64,000 bases of DNA from a virus, in IMG/VR virus record IMGVR_UViG_3300049460_000312, positions 124,001 through 188,000 of that record; one strand, written 5' to 3'. Each line of letters starts with the position of its first letter. Position 1 is the first letter of the stretch. Both the position numbers and the translations under genes were made by a program. Shown here piece by piece: positions 43,100 through 50,739 of the stretch. The notes under the pieces were generated by a model. The model was not told the DNA's origin. It searched no databases and was given only the letters and a program-made list of their open reading frames with translations.

Positions 43100-43739
43100 A
43101 GGTGTAAATCCTACCCCAGAGAGAAACGAAAATAAACATGATGAGCCAGTTGTTGGAAAGCAACCAGTCGGTCATCTCTTCGGCACTGAAGCGACGCATC
43201 GTCAGCACGTCCGGCGTGAGGTCTTTGTTTTCCTCCGGCGCGGCGTCCACCAGACTCGGTGCCAGGTTCTTGCTCCCGTCAATCGTAGGCATGAGCGGTG
43301 CGCCCGACAGTGAGGTCGCCAGATTGGTGATCATCGCTGTCCACTGCTCATTGAACTCACTGAACTGGGAGAAGAACTGCATCTGGATCGTGAAGAGAAA
43401 CTCGCGCATCGCTTCGTTCTTGAACACGATATCGGAGACCTGCGCAAGTCCCACGGTAGTAGCCATGGATTCAAGCGCCGTATTGCGGATCTGGTCCACC
43501 ATGATCTCCACCGCCTGGTAGTGATCACGATACTGCCACACCGTGCGATTCAAGGCATGCACGAACATCTGTTCGGCCGCCATCGCATAGTTCTGACGCA
43601 TCGACAGCGCGATGGTCATGTTCTCCGGCGCCTGTGGCCGAAGGGCCGAGGTGAGGCTCGGATGCAGCAGCGTGTTTTTACGCTCTTCCGGCTGTAAAGG
43701 CGCGTTCACAGTGAAACTTTCTTGCGCAGGTGTTGACAT
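43047..43739 (-). CDS. Hypothetical protein, 230 aa, with C-terminal hydrophobic segment
   Basis: ATG 43739 lies only 8 bases after an AGATACGGG motif shared with the 40.5-kb region. The protein has a helical, Met/Gln-rich middle (MRQNYAMAAEQMFVHAL) and a hydrophobic stretch near residue 200 (WLLSNNWLIMFIFVSLWG) followed by a short charged tail, compatible with a tail-anchored membrane protein or a buried helix. It overlaps the downstream 310-aa gene by 53 bases. No family recognised. Confidence 0.72.
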   Translation of the reverse strand: MSTPAQESFTVNAPLQPEERKNTLLHPSLTSALRPQAPENMTIALSMRQNYAMAAEQMFVHALNRTVWQYRDHYQAVEIMVDQIRNTALESMATTVGLAQVSDIVFKNEAMREFLFTIQMQFFSQFSEFNEQWTAMITNLATSLSGAPLMPTIDGSKNLAPSLVDAAPEENKDLTPDVLTMRRFSAEEMTDWLLSNNWLIMFIFVSLWGRIYTYDELRAINSRVQAAARR

Positions 43740-43790
43740 TTAAATGCCCGTATCTAAGTATTGCCAGGTTATTGATGAAATGCAACCTCG

Positions 43791-44465
43791 TCAGATTCCA
43801 GAATTCGAAATGTGCATCGAGGTCAGTAGCGTCGAGAGCGACTGGACTGCCTTGACCTTGGTGCCCAGCTGATCGATCGCGTGTAGCGAGACCCCGCCGG
43901 TGTTGGAGATCATGTTGTTCATGGCGTTAAACCCTTGCAGGTCACCGCCACGGAATTTGAAGAACTCCTGGATCGTGTTGTCAAAGCCGCCGAGCGCGGC
44001 CAGGATCTGCAGTTCCGGCCAGGAGATCTTCGAGCCCTTGGATTTACCCGTCGGCTGACCCGTAAAGGTATCGATCGAGCGGTTGTCCTCCGGAATCGAG
44101 ATCTTCTTGATCAGGAACTGAGCCTGACGCTTGAGCGGCAGATCAACGACCAGGTATTCATCGTTGGAGAGGTAGGCAGGTGAGCCGTTCTGCGGGTCCA
44201 TCCAGACGCGTTCCAGGAACTTGTGACCCCATTGGTCAGCCACATTCAGATTCCGTTCCACGTCCAGCGTCACCGCGCCCAGCTCGGGCACGATCACGGC
44301 GAGGTAGCGCTCGCCGCTTTCCAGTTCTTCAATCCAGCGCTCGAACTCACTGTCCTGCATGACCTTGAAGATGTCCTGGTAAATCTTGGTATTCTCGCTG
44401 CCGGGAAGAATCGCCTCGATGCACTCGATCAATTCCTTCTCAGCTGCCTTGCGGTTTCCACTCAT
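43791..44465 (-). CDS. Hypothetical protein, 224 aa
   Basis: ATG 44465 (MSGNRKAAEKELIECIE) with AAGG about 9 bases upstream is preferred over an upstream start at 44519; it overlaps the end of the SLOG gene by 26 bases. The product begins with a charged helix, contains a beta-rich centre (GERYLAVIVPELGAVTLDVERNL within residues 50-75) and ends in a helical, Ser/Thr-rich region. No motif identified. Coupled expression with the SLOG-like gene is likely because of the overlap. Confidence 0.7.
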   Translation of the reverse strand: MSGNRKAAEKELIECIEAILPGSENTKIYQDIFKVMQDSEFERWIEELESGERYLAVIVPELGAVTLDVERNLNVADQWGHKFLERVWMDPQNGSPAYLSNDEYLVVDLPLKRQAQFLIKKISIPEDNRSIDTFTGQPTGKSKGSKISWPELQILAALGGFDNTIQEFFKFRGGDLQGFNAMNNMISNTGGVSLHAIDQLGTKVKAVQSLSTLLTSMHISNSGI

Positions 44466-44922
44466 GATGTCTAGCCTTGAATCGGTTAGCGGAGAACTGG
44501 GCCTTGCGGCGTGCTTCACGCTCTAGCCACCACTGATCCGGCTTGACCAGAACCAGCGAGACATGAACGCCCAGTTTGCGTGTGTTTTCGATCATCTCCT
44601 TGGTGCCGCATGACTCGCCGTCCCAGAACACCAGCAGGTGGGTGAGGACTTTGCGCATCTCGGCATTACGGATATGTCCTGCAGCCTTACCTAATCCATC
44701 CCAATCAGCAGGGAAAGTAAAGCATGACACACTATGTTCTTCCGCCCATTCAATCGCTAAACGATCAGGGCCTCTCCAGGCGTCGCCGGAAATTAACGCA
44801 TACTTCTGTCCGGCACCCGCCCAAGAGAGAAACGCTCTCAGGCAGATGTCGAACAGGTATGCGTTATGCCAAGACCTACTTCCGGCTACACAGATTCGCA
44901 CTGGGTAGTCGAGGAGGTCCAT
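44440..44922 (-). CDS. SLOG/DUF2493-like (YspA-type) nucleotide-binding protein, 160 aa
   Basis: SLOG domains are Rossmann-like folds that bind nucleotides or their derivatives. This protein has the family layout: an N-terminal strand and Gly loop (RICVAGSRSW), the central SGDAWRGPDRLAIEWAEE with the GADxLAxxWA-type motif at about residues 45-60, then PADWDGLGKAAGHIRNAEM, which matches the FPADWxxxGxxAGxxRNxxM signature of DUF2493, and a LLVFWDGESCGTKEMI strand-loop. The match is strong by eye. No effector domain is fused. It sits between the 181-aa and 224-aa genes. The ligand and role in infection are unknown; nucleotide signalling or salvage are possibilities. Confidence 0.78.
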   Translation of the reverse strand: MDLLDYPVRICVAGSRSWHNAYLFDICLRAFLSWAGAGQKYALISGDAWRGPDRLAIEWAEEHSVSCFTFPADWDGLGKAAGHIRNAEMRKVLTHLLVFWDGESCGTKEMIENTRKLGVHVSLVLVKPDQWWLEREARRKAQFSANRFKARHHEWKPQGS

Positions 44923-44928
44923 GTACGA

Positions 44929-45474
44929 TCAGGCCTCGCTGCTGCTCGGACGCGCGTCGTCCGCACCGTCACCGGTGTCGTCGGCGGGCGTGTGCACCGC
45001 TGCCGCTTCGTCGGTCGATTCGACCAGCTGACCATTGATCGCAGTCTGGTCCGCCGTACCCGCCGCGGCTGCGTCGAGACCGACGACCTCTTCCTTCTTA
45101 CGCTTGCCGGTCTTTTCGTCGAATTGATTCATGAGCCACGGCACCACACCCTGCGTCATCAGGGCCGCCCACTTGACCCCGTCGATGCCGTCGGCAAGCA
45201 GCATACGCGGCGAGATGTTTTCCCGGCCTTCGATTTCAGCGAGGTACAGACGCAGCGCGCGGTTGGCGAAGAAGATGCGTTGCTTTTCGTCTTCATGCGT
45301 TTCGACGAGCGGATCGATGTCCTTCATCCACGCGGTCGGTTCCGGGTAGCCGGCTTCGATCAGTGCCTTGGTGAGAAACACCGCCGGCTGGAACGGTTCC
45401 GGTGCAGCGGGCGCGACAGCCTTCGGCGTTTCAGTGAATTCGACGTCGGTGACTTGTTGGTTGGCTTCTTGCAT
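44929..45474 (-). CDS. Hypothetical acidic protein, 181 aa
   Basis: ATG 45474 lies after a Lys/Asp-type leader (CATCAAAAACCATC on the coding strand) with no strong ribosome site. The first 35 residues are Glu/Pro/Ala-rich and the last 45 are acidic and disordered (DDTGDGADDARPSSSEA), around a helical core (RALRLYLAEIEGRENISPRM). No known motif. It directly precedes the SLOG gene (6-base gap) and follows the RecA-like gene on the same strand, so these form one leftward unit. Confidence 0.7.
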   Translation of the reverse strand: MQEANQQVTDVEFTETPKAVAPAAPEPFQPAVFLTKALIEAGYPEPTAWMKDIDPLVETHEDEKQRIFFANRALRLYLAEIEGRENISPRMLLADGIDGVKWAALMTQGVVPWLMNQFDEKTGKRKKEEVVGLDAAAAGTADQTAINGQLVESTDEAAAVHTPADDTGDGADDARPSSSEA

Positions 45475-45531
45475 GATGGTTTTTGATGGATGAAAAAGTA
45501 CGGGAGAGTGATGGACTCCCCCGCACGTGGT

Positions 45532-47004
45532 TTAAAATTTGCTTTGCGGCTTCGGTTGCGCCTTCGACAGATCGATCTTGGTCTTCTGATCGGCGGTGAA
45601 CCAGTAAGGGATGTACTCGCCGGTACGCATGCGCAGGAAGTCCATCGTCGAGAGGAACTTGATCTCGTCGTGCACGCCTTCCGGCGCCCACCAGCTACGC
45701 GTATCGAGCAGGACCTTCCAGTCATAGCCCATCTTGATCAGATCGTCGTAGAGTTCCTTCGGTGTGCAGAGGTACTCGGGCGAAATGTCGTGCCACAGAT
45801 ACGTGATCTGCAACATTTCCGAAGCGAGGTTCAGTGCGCGGCGCAGTTCCGGATGCGCATCGATCTTGCGACGCACGGCGGTCCGGGACAGTGCGATATC
45901 CGGGCAGAATTCCAGGAAGTAGTTCTGCACGTTGCCACCCAGGCCCCAGCGCTTTTCTTCCTTGATGAAGTGGAATTCGGTCAAGGCCGGCAGCACGCCT
46001 TCCTGTTGCGAGACAATCAGCTTGACGGCCATGCCAGACGGACCCGACTTCGAACGCAACTGACGCACGGTCACTTCGTTCAGGTCGGTGTCGCCCGTGA
46101 GGTCATCGTCGGAGTCACGCGGATATTCCGGTGCCTTGGTCGACTGGTTCACGAGCGGGGCTGCGTTGTAGCAGTGCCAGCAGTTGTTCATCACAAAGGT
46201 GAACTTCTCGGGAACGCCCTTCAGCTTCACCCCACCCTTCAAGTGTTGCAGCTTCTTGGGCGGCGGATTGCGCGGGTCCATCGAGAATTCGCTACCGATG
46301 TGCGCGGTCATCATCACGTAGGTGTACGAGCCACCCGACAACGCCGGCACTTCCATCAGGAAGCGGTTCTTCTGCAGACCCTGACGCATCGAGACGGTGT
46401 TCGCACCCGATTCACCGAGCGAGTTCTCGTCCTGCATCTTGATCACGTCCTGCGTGACGAATTCCGACATCGAATCGACTTCGAGTCCGGTGGGCTGCAA
46501 GATCTTGAGCGGCTTGCCGTCGCGATCGAGGAAAGGCGTCGTGATGGAGTACTTGACCTTTTCCTTGATCTTCAGGTTCATGAACTCCTTGACGTTGTCG
46601 TACCACTGGTCACCGTGATAGACGGTCTTGTCCGTGATCTGCCAGCGGCCCGACTCGATGATGTTCTCGCCGCCGAAGAGTTCGTTGCGCAACACCATGC
46701 GCTCCAGATGCCACTCGTGGATGTTGATTTCGGTGTCGTAGGTGGAAAGGCCCGTGCCCTGACCCATGCGCGCCACCATCGTGACGCCCATGTAGTGCAT
46801 CACGGTGGATTTGAAGTTGTTACCAATACCGACGACGCCCGTGAGAAAGCCCAGACCGCCATTCAGAATCGACTCCCCATGTTTGCCGAGCAAATACTTG
46901 CCGGTGGGAATGTCCAGCAAAGCGCCGATATTAACCATGACTTTCACGTTCGGCGCTTGAGTCAGGCCCGGCATCAAAGGTGCCGAGAAATTTGCAGTTG
47001 TCAT
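45532..47004 (-). CDS. RecA/UvsX-like recombination ATPase, 490 aa
   Basis: RecA-fold proteins coat single-stranded DNA and drive strand exchange. The N-terminal part has GVVGIGNNFKSTVMHY at residues 56-71; this aligns with the Walker A P-loop, but the Gly before Lys65 is Phe (GNNFKST instead of GxxGKST). An acidic segment follows (TYDTEINIHEW), like the UvsX/RecA second motif, and the central domain has the usual strand-rich body. PhiKZ-like genomes carry a RecA-like protein at a comparable place, as I remember it. ATG 47004 lacks a Shine-Dalgarno; the frame continues upstream, but the family-like part starts here. Leftward from a palindrome at 47035-47049. Confidence 0.7.
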   Translation of the reverse strand: MTTANFSAPLMPGLTQAPNVKVMVNIGALLDIPTGKYLLGKHGESILNGGLGFLTGVVGIGNNFKSTVMHYMGVTMVARMGQGTGLSTYDTEINIHEWHLERMVLRNELFGGENIIESGRWQITDKTVYHGDQWYDNVKEFMNLKIKEKVKYSITTPFLDRDGKPLKILQPTGLEVDSMSEFVTQDVIKMQDENSLGESGANTVSMRQGLQKNRFLMEVPALSGGSYTYVMMTAHIGSEFSMDPRNPPPKKLQHLKGGVKLKGVPEKFTFVMNNCWHCYNAAPLVNQSTKAPEYPRDSDDDLTGDTDLNEVTVRQLRSKSGPSGMAVKLIVSQQEGVLPALTEFHFIKEEKRWGLGGNVQNYFLEFCPDIALSRTAVRRKIDAHPELRRALNLASEMLQITYLWHDISPEYLCTPKELYDDLIKMGYDWKVLLDTRSWWAPEGVHDEIKFLSTMDFLRMRTGEYIPYWFTADQKTKIDLSKAQPKPQSKF

Positions 47005-47034
47005 TGTAGATGGGAGACGATGGAGAATTCGGAA

Positions 47035-47049
47035 GGGAAAGGCTTTCCC
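47035..47049. promoter_or_regulatory. Operator-like palindrome GGGAAAG-G-CTTTCCC
   Basis: Seven-base perfect arms around one central base, in the 171-base gap between the divergent RecA-like gene (starts 47004) and the 281-aa gene (starts 47176). Position ~30 bases upstream of the RecA-like start fits a regulatory site; it could also form a leader hairpin. Confidence 0.45.
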
Positions 47050-47175
47050 GGTCATTAGATTTAGTCGACAGTATTTTGTGACAGAATCACGCCCCTGGGC
47101 ATAATGATTTGACACCGAATACCCGTGTCTTGTGCTGCCGCGCAAGCGCCTCCTTTTCAATCCAAGGGATCACTC

Positions 47176-48021
47176 ATGAAGAATCTTCACATCGAAGAAC
47201 CCACAGGGCTGCTGGCGCTGGAAGCGCTGAACACCACTGTTGCTCTGGAAGCCTTTTCGCTGCGCGCTGTTGCTAACCGCGCCGCTGACATCATTCCCAA
47301 TCTGGCTCACGCCTTTGGCGAAGTGCTGTCGACATATAAGGGCGACAAGTATGATTTGCGTCCAATGTCGATCAACCTCACCGTGCTCAACAAGGCACTG
47401 AAGGATGCGAACTATCTGGAAGTGGGTCGTCTGAGCGTTTTTGTGCCGCAAGGCTTCGCTGGCAACTTCAAGGAATACTTGGGCGTGCTGGGCATGGCGC
47501 TCAATTTCACCAACAGCATCCAGCAACGCATGACGCGTTTCAACCAGCTGGTCTCGGCGCTGATTACCGACAAGAACAGCCGCAATTCGACGCAGGATCT
47601 GTCGACCGCGACCTCGGGCATGGAACGTGAGCGCGAAGGCATCCGTCAGGCGCTGGAGAAGTTCACCAAGGCGGGTTCGCGTACGGACCGGGCGAATCTC
47701 AAGGACGTCTACGCCTCGCTGGGTGAAGTGACCGAGTGTGCCTTCGCCGGCGCTGAGCTGATCAGTCAGGCCAACGAAGTCTCGCTGATCGAAGTCGAAG
47801 CGATGACGCGCGATGCCGCGGAGCTCCTGAAAGCCCTCGGTGAGCAGGCCATGCTGGGTAAGGCGGATCTCTCGCCCGAAGCCTACAAGAGCCTCAGTTC
47901 CGCGACGCTCACGATGGCGCGTGACGTCGAACTGCATGCGCTGCTGATGTACTCGGTGTTCCAGGTGAAGAAGGCCGTGGAGCACACCAGTGACGTGCTG
48001 ATTCAGGCGCTGCGCTACTAA
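47176..48021 (+). CDS. Hypothetical helical protein, 281 aa (possible virion protein)
   Basis: ATG 47176 (MKNLHIEEPTG) with AAGGGATCACTC upstream is preferred over a start at 47125. The protein is almost entirely helical, Ala/Leu/Glu-rich, with long amphipathic runs (EREREGIRQALEKFTKAG), a pattern common in phiKZ-group internal head proteins, many of which are cut by the prohead protease. An Ala-Leu-Glu motif early on (LLALEALN, VALEAFS) could be a cleavage region, but I cannot confirm it. A symmetrical terminator follows. Assignment as a virion protein is inference. Confidence 0.75.
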   Translation: MKNLHIEEPTGLLALEALNTTVALEAFSLRAVANRAADIIPNLAHAFGEVLSTYKGDKYDLRPMSINLTVLNKALKDANYLEVGRLSVFVPQGFAGNFKEYLGVLGMALNFTNSIQQRMTRFNQLVSALITDKNSRNSTQDLSTATSGMEREREGIRQALEKFTKAGSRTDRANLKDVYASLGEVTECAFAGAELISQANEVSLIEVEAMTRDAAELLKALGEQAMLGKADLSPEAYKSLSSATLTMARDVELHALLMYSVFQVKKAVEHTSDVLIQALRY

Positions 48022-48030
48022 ACCTACCGC

Positions 48031-48086
48031 GACAGCATAAAGACCCCGTACCGGCTTGTGGCTGGTACGGGGGTTTATGTTGCTGT
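48031..48086. terminator. Bidirectional terminator with constant flanks
   Basis: ACCCCGTACC ... GGTACGGGGGT with left flank AGCATAAAG and right flank TTTATGTTGC. It ends the rightward 281-aa gene and the leftward 145-aa gene. Confidence 0.87.
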
Positions 48087-48098
48087 AAGGTCTTGCCT

Positions 48099-48536
48099 TT
48101 ACGGCGCTCGAAGCCGCTGGTGCGTGGCCATGAGCTGCATGAAGTCGTTGAGCATGAAAGCATCGGATGCATAGCGCATCCACTTCGGAATGCTGCGAAG
48201 GAAATCCGCTGCTGCTTCTTCCGCTTTCTTTTCGCCGCGGATGGCCGTGCGCGCCGCTGCTGTGCATTCTTCCAGTTCAGGCCAGATGAATTTGCCAAGC
48301 TTGGCAGGCAGGTCCAGGGCATTGCGATCTTTTGCCAACTTCATGGTGCCGTTCAAGCGATCGCACTGCTCTTTCGTAAACTTCTGCGCGCCACACATCT
48401 TGCTGTAAAACGAACTCCAGAAAACCAATCGCTTGGTGTGGGCAGGCAGAAGGGTGGAGGAAATCGCTCGCAACGTTTTACCGACGCCTTGAGCAATAAT
48501 TGGTGCCATGTTAGTTTGCTCCGTGTGAGGCGCCAT
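48099..48536 (-). CDS. Hypothetical protein, 145 aa
   Basis: ATG 48536 with GAAGAAGGCG about 9 bases upstream is chosen; ATG 48509 with CGGAG is an alternative and a TTG start at 48566 is less likely. The product is basic and helical (GVGKTLRAISSTLLPAHTKRL), with a Met/Phe-rich C-terminal helix (DAFMLNDFMQLMATHQ). No motif recognised. It follows the RNase H gene by 60 bases in the same direction and is probably cotranscribed with it, which hints at a replication-related or early role, not more. Confidence 0.68.
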   Translation of the reverse strand: MAPHTEQTNMAPIIAQGVGKTLRAISSTLLPAHTKRLVFWSSFYSKMCGAQKFTKEQCDRLNGTMKLAKDRNALDLPAKLGKFIWPELEECTAAARTAIRGEKKAEEAAADFLRSIPKWMRYASDAFMLNDFMQLMATHQRLRAP

Positions 48537-48596
48537 AGACTGCACGCCTTCTTCTCGGTTAAACAAGAAAGGAGATAACTCAGGGCCGAGCGAGAA

Positions 48597-50198
48597 TCAT
48601 TCCGTCGCTTTCGCCTTAGATGGCTTGGCTGTGACGCGAATGCTGGAATTGACTCCAGACCAAATCCCCACATCATCTCCGGCTTCGATGATGACGGCGT
48701 ACATGAAAGAGCCTTCACCCAAAGTGTGAGTGAGCAGCCACATCTTCGGATGCCTGTCTTCCAGTTTACGCAACGCATTGCGATCCGGCAAATCAATACC
48801 GAGGCGCAGCGTAACATCACACGATTTAACCTCGCCGCCAGATTCCTTCCACTGGGCAGTCGTCTTGTGCTTGGCATAACCGACGATGATTTCCGGGCGC
48901 AGGGCACACACCGTCTTGGTGCGCGGCTCTTCACCTTTCTTCACTTTCTCGGCTTCTTCCCGGATATCAAAGAAGCACGCCGTGATGTCAGTTACCATCA
49001 ACGTGGGTTCGTCCGGCTTCTTGTAGGCATCCAAGAGATCGGCCAGAATATCCACGCTATCGAACACGCGATCAACCAGGAAGGGTGGCATGCATTCCAC
49101 CGTTACCACCACCTTGCCAAACGTCTGCAAGTGGCGCTTGTGGTCGACCACCCGATGCAAGAAGTCGGTCCCGTACATGTCCAGGTAGCGCGAAGCGGCT
49201 CCGTAGATGTTATCGAGATCGAGCTTGAACTTGTAGTCGACGTCCCGCGGCAGGCTAACCTGCTTGGCAACAATGTTTTCGATATGACGCTGCGGGGCAA
49301 TCCGCACCACCGAGTAGCCGTCGTCCGCCGTGCGCTTGCCGTCGAGTTCCGACTGCTTGCCTTGAGTGGACAACAGGTATTCGTTGCGCGGCTTGTCAGC
49401 CAGGTCGATATCGAGATAGACATAACGCTGGCTCAGAAACGGATGACGCGCATCCGCACGTGACGCCCAGTAGTCCGTCACTTCCGAAAGCCGGAACGTC
49501 GTGTCGAGTGCAGCCACAGCCTTGGCATCGCGCGACGTGATCCGGGCAGCGGTGGCCAGCTCATCCGCTGAGTTGTTACCGATACACGTGCCATGACCCT
49601 CGACCCATTCGAAGTGAATCTTCACACCCTTCGAGCGAATCAGTTCCGAGATCGCGTGAGCACGCTCCCAGATGGCCTGGTTCTTCACCATCGTACCATC
49701 ACGACGGGTAAAGTTGTTCTTCAGCCACTGCGACAGATACGTGTTGTGACCATCGACCACGTAACGGCTGTCCTGACGCACCACGATGACCATACACTGA
49801 TCAAAGTCCGGCTCCGCAGCAATGCGCTCCAGACAGTGAATCGCGGCGTTCAGCTCCGCGGTGTTGTTGGTGCCGCCAAACTCCAGCGGAATGAAGCTGT
49901 CGTAGTAGCGTTCGATCGGCACACGGTGTTCGAAGTTCGGACCACTCGGACCCGTTGCATAGAGCCAGTCGAGAAAGGCTTCACGGTCCTTCTCGTTGAC
50001 TTCTGCTTTTGCTTCCTTGTTGGGAAACTCAAATGAGTCGCCCTTGCTGATATAGCCACGAAACGTGGCCGAATGGGTGTTGTGCCCAATGCCCTTGGCC
50101 GTCAGACCCAGATTCCAGCGGTAGCCGTGAATCCCGGCGCCGTTGTATTCGTTCTGCGGATGGCACCCACCGTCGGGGTAAAAGACGTAGCCGAACAT
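48597..50198 (-). CDS. RNase H-domain protein, 533 aa
   Basis: RNase H type 1 removes RNA from RNA-DNA hybrids, for example replication primers or R-loops. Residues 1-220 carry the complete set of catalytic features: Asp9 in FYPDGG, Glu115 in NNTAELNAAI, Asp143 in RQDSRYV, His202 in EGHGTCIGN and Asp212 in SADELA. An extra ~80 residues (20-105) are inserted before the second motif. The C-terminal 300 residues are an uncharacterised, mixed alpha/beta region far beyond the usual 150-aa enzyme. phiKZ also has an RNase H-like protein. ATG 50198 has no Shine-Dalgarno (ACAAAAACATTATTT). A 10-bp inverted repeat lies in its leader at 50234-50277. Confidence 0.85.
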   Translation of the reverse strand: MFGYVFYPDGGCHPQNEYNGAGIHGYRWNLGLTAKGIGHNTHSATFRGYISKGDSFEFPNKEAKAEVNEKDREAFLDWLYATGPSGPNFEHRVPIERYYDSFIPLEFGGTNNTAELNAAIHCLERIAAEPDFDQCMVIVVRQDSRYVVDGHNTYLSQWLKNNFTRRDGTMVKNQAIWERAHAISELIRSKGVKIHFEWVEGHGTCIGNNSADELATAARITSRDAKAVAALDTTFRLSEVTDYWASRADARHPFLSQRYVYLDIDLADKPRNEYLLSTQGKQSELDGKRTADDGYSVVRIAPQRHIENIVAKQVSLPRDVDYKFKLDLDNIYGAASRYLDMYGTDFLHRVVDHKRHLQTFGKVVVTVECMPPFLVDRVFDSVDILADLLDAYKKPDEPTLMVTDITACFFDIREEAEKVKKGEEPRTKTVCALRPEIIVGYAKHKTTAQWKESGGEVKSCDVTLRLGIDLPDRNALRKLEDRHPKMWLLTHTLGEGSFMYAVIIEAGDDVGIWSGVNSSIRVTAKPSKAKATE

Positions 50199-50233
50199 AA
50201 ATAATGTTTTTGTGCGTTGGTGTTAAAGGGAGG

Positions 50234-50277
50234 AGACGACGATTGCGGAGAATTTCTTCTACACACTATCGTCGTCT
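50234..50277. promoter_or_regulatory. 10-bp inverted repeat AGACGACGAT...ATCGTCGTCT in the RNase H leader
   Basis: Perfect ten-base arms (50234-50243 and 50268-50277) separated by 24 bases, lying between the lipoprotein gene end and the RNase H start on the minus strand. No T-run follows, so a stable leader hairpin or paired operator is more likely than a terminator. Confidence 0.5.
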
Positions 50278-50293
50278 AGAGTAATTAAACCCC

Positions 50294-50737
50294 TCACCGA
50301 ATCACACAACGTTTGACGTACTCGTCGTAACTCTTTTTCTGCTGGCCCTGAATCGCCATGATCTGCTGATGCAAAGCCTTGACGTTGGCCAGCGCGACTT
50401 CATTGATTTCCTGGGCGCTGCTCGCCTTCTCCAGATCGGCAAAATCAATCTTGATCGGGTCGGGCACTGCCGGGGGCTCGTACGGCTTGCAGGAAGGCCG
50501 GAGGTGACTGTTACCTGTCACCACCAGCGGACGCACCACCGTCGGCTCTGAGGCCGGGTTGGGCATCGGTTGCTTGACTTCGCTCTTCTCTTCCGTGGCA
50601 ATCGAGCCCAGTAATACATTCTGGGTGACTGTGGTCTCCGTGCGGAACTTGGGATCGTAGTGTGTTGTGCGGTAGGTATTGATCGTGCACCCCGTAAGGA
50701 GGATACCTACTGCGAGTTTTAGTGACATGCGAATCAT
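50294..50737 (-). CDS. Lipoprotein, 147 aa, candidate outer-membrane spanin
   Basis: The N-terminus MIRMSLKLAVGILLTGC is a short lipoprotein signal with lipobox LLTGC, so Cys17 would be lipid-modified and the mature protein anchored in the outer membrane. The mature part is Pro/Glu/Thr-rich and disordered, followed by a helical end (EINEVALANVKALHQQIMAIQGQQK). ATG 50737 lies 2 bases after the upstream membrane-protein gene, so the two are coupled. A membrane protein plus a lipoprotein in tandem fits a separated spanin pair used at lysis, but no endolysin or holin gene is nearby. Confidence 0.65.
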   Translation of the reverse strand: MIRMSLKLAVGILLTGCTINTYRTTHYDPKFRTETTVTQNVLLGSIATEEKSEVKQPMPNPASEPTVVRPLVVTGNSHLRPSCKPYEPPAVPDPIKIDFADLEKASSAQEINEVALANVKALHQQIMAIQGQQKKSYDEYVKRCVIR

Positions 50738-50739
50738 TG

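Noticed and set aside
44440-44922. DprA-type DNA-processing protein as the identity of the SLOG gene
   Set aside because: DprA has a longer Rossmann domain and the GSR...GxD pattern differs; the PADW...AGHIRNAEM phrase fits the DUF2493 family better.
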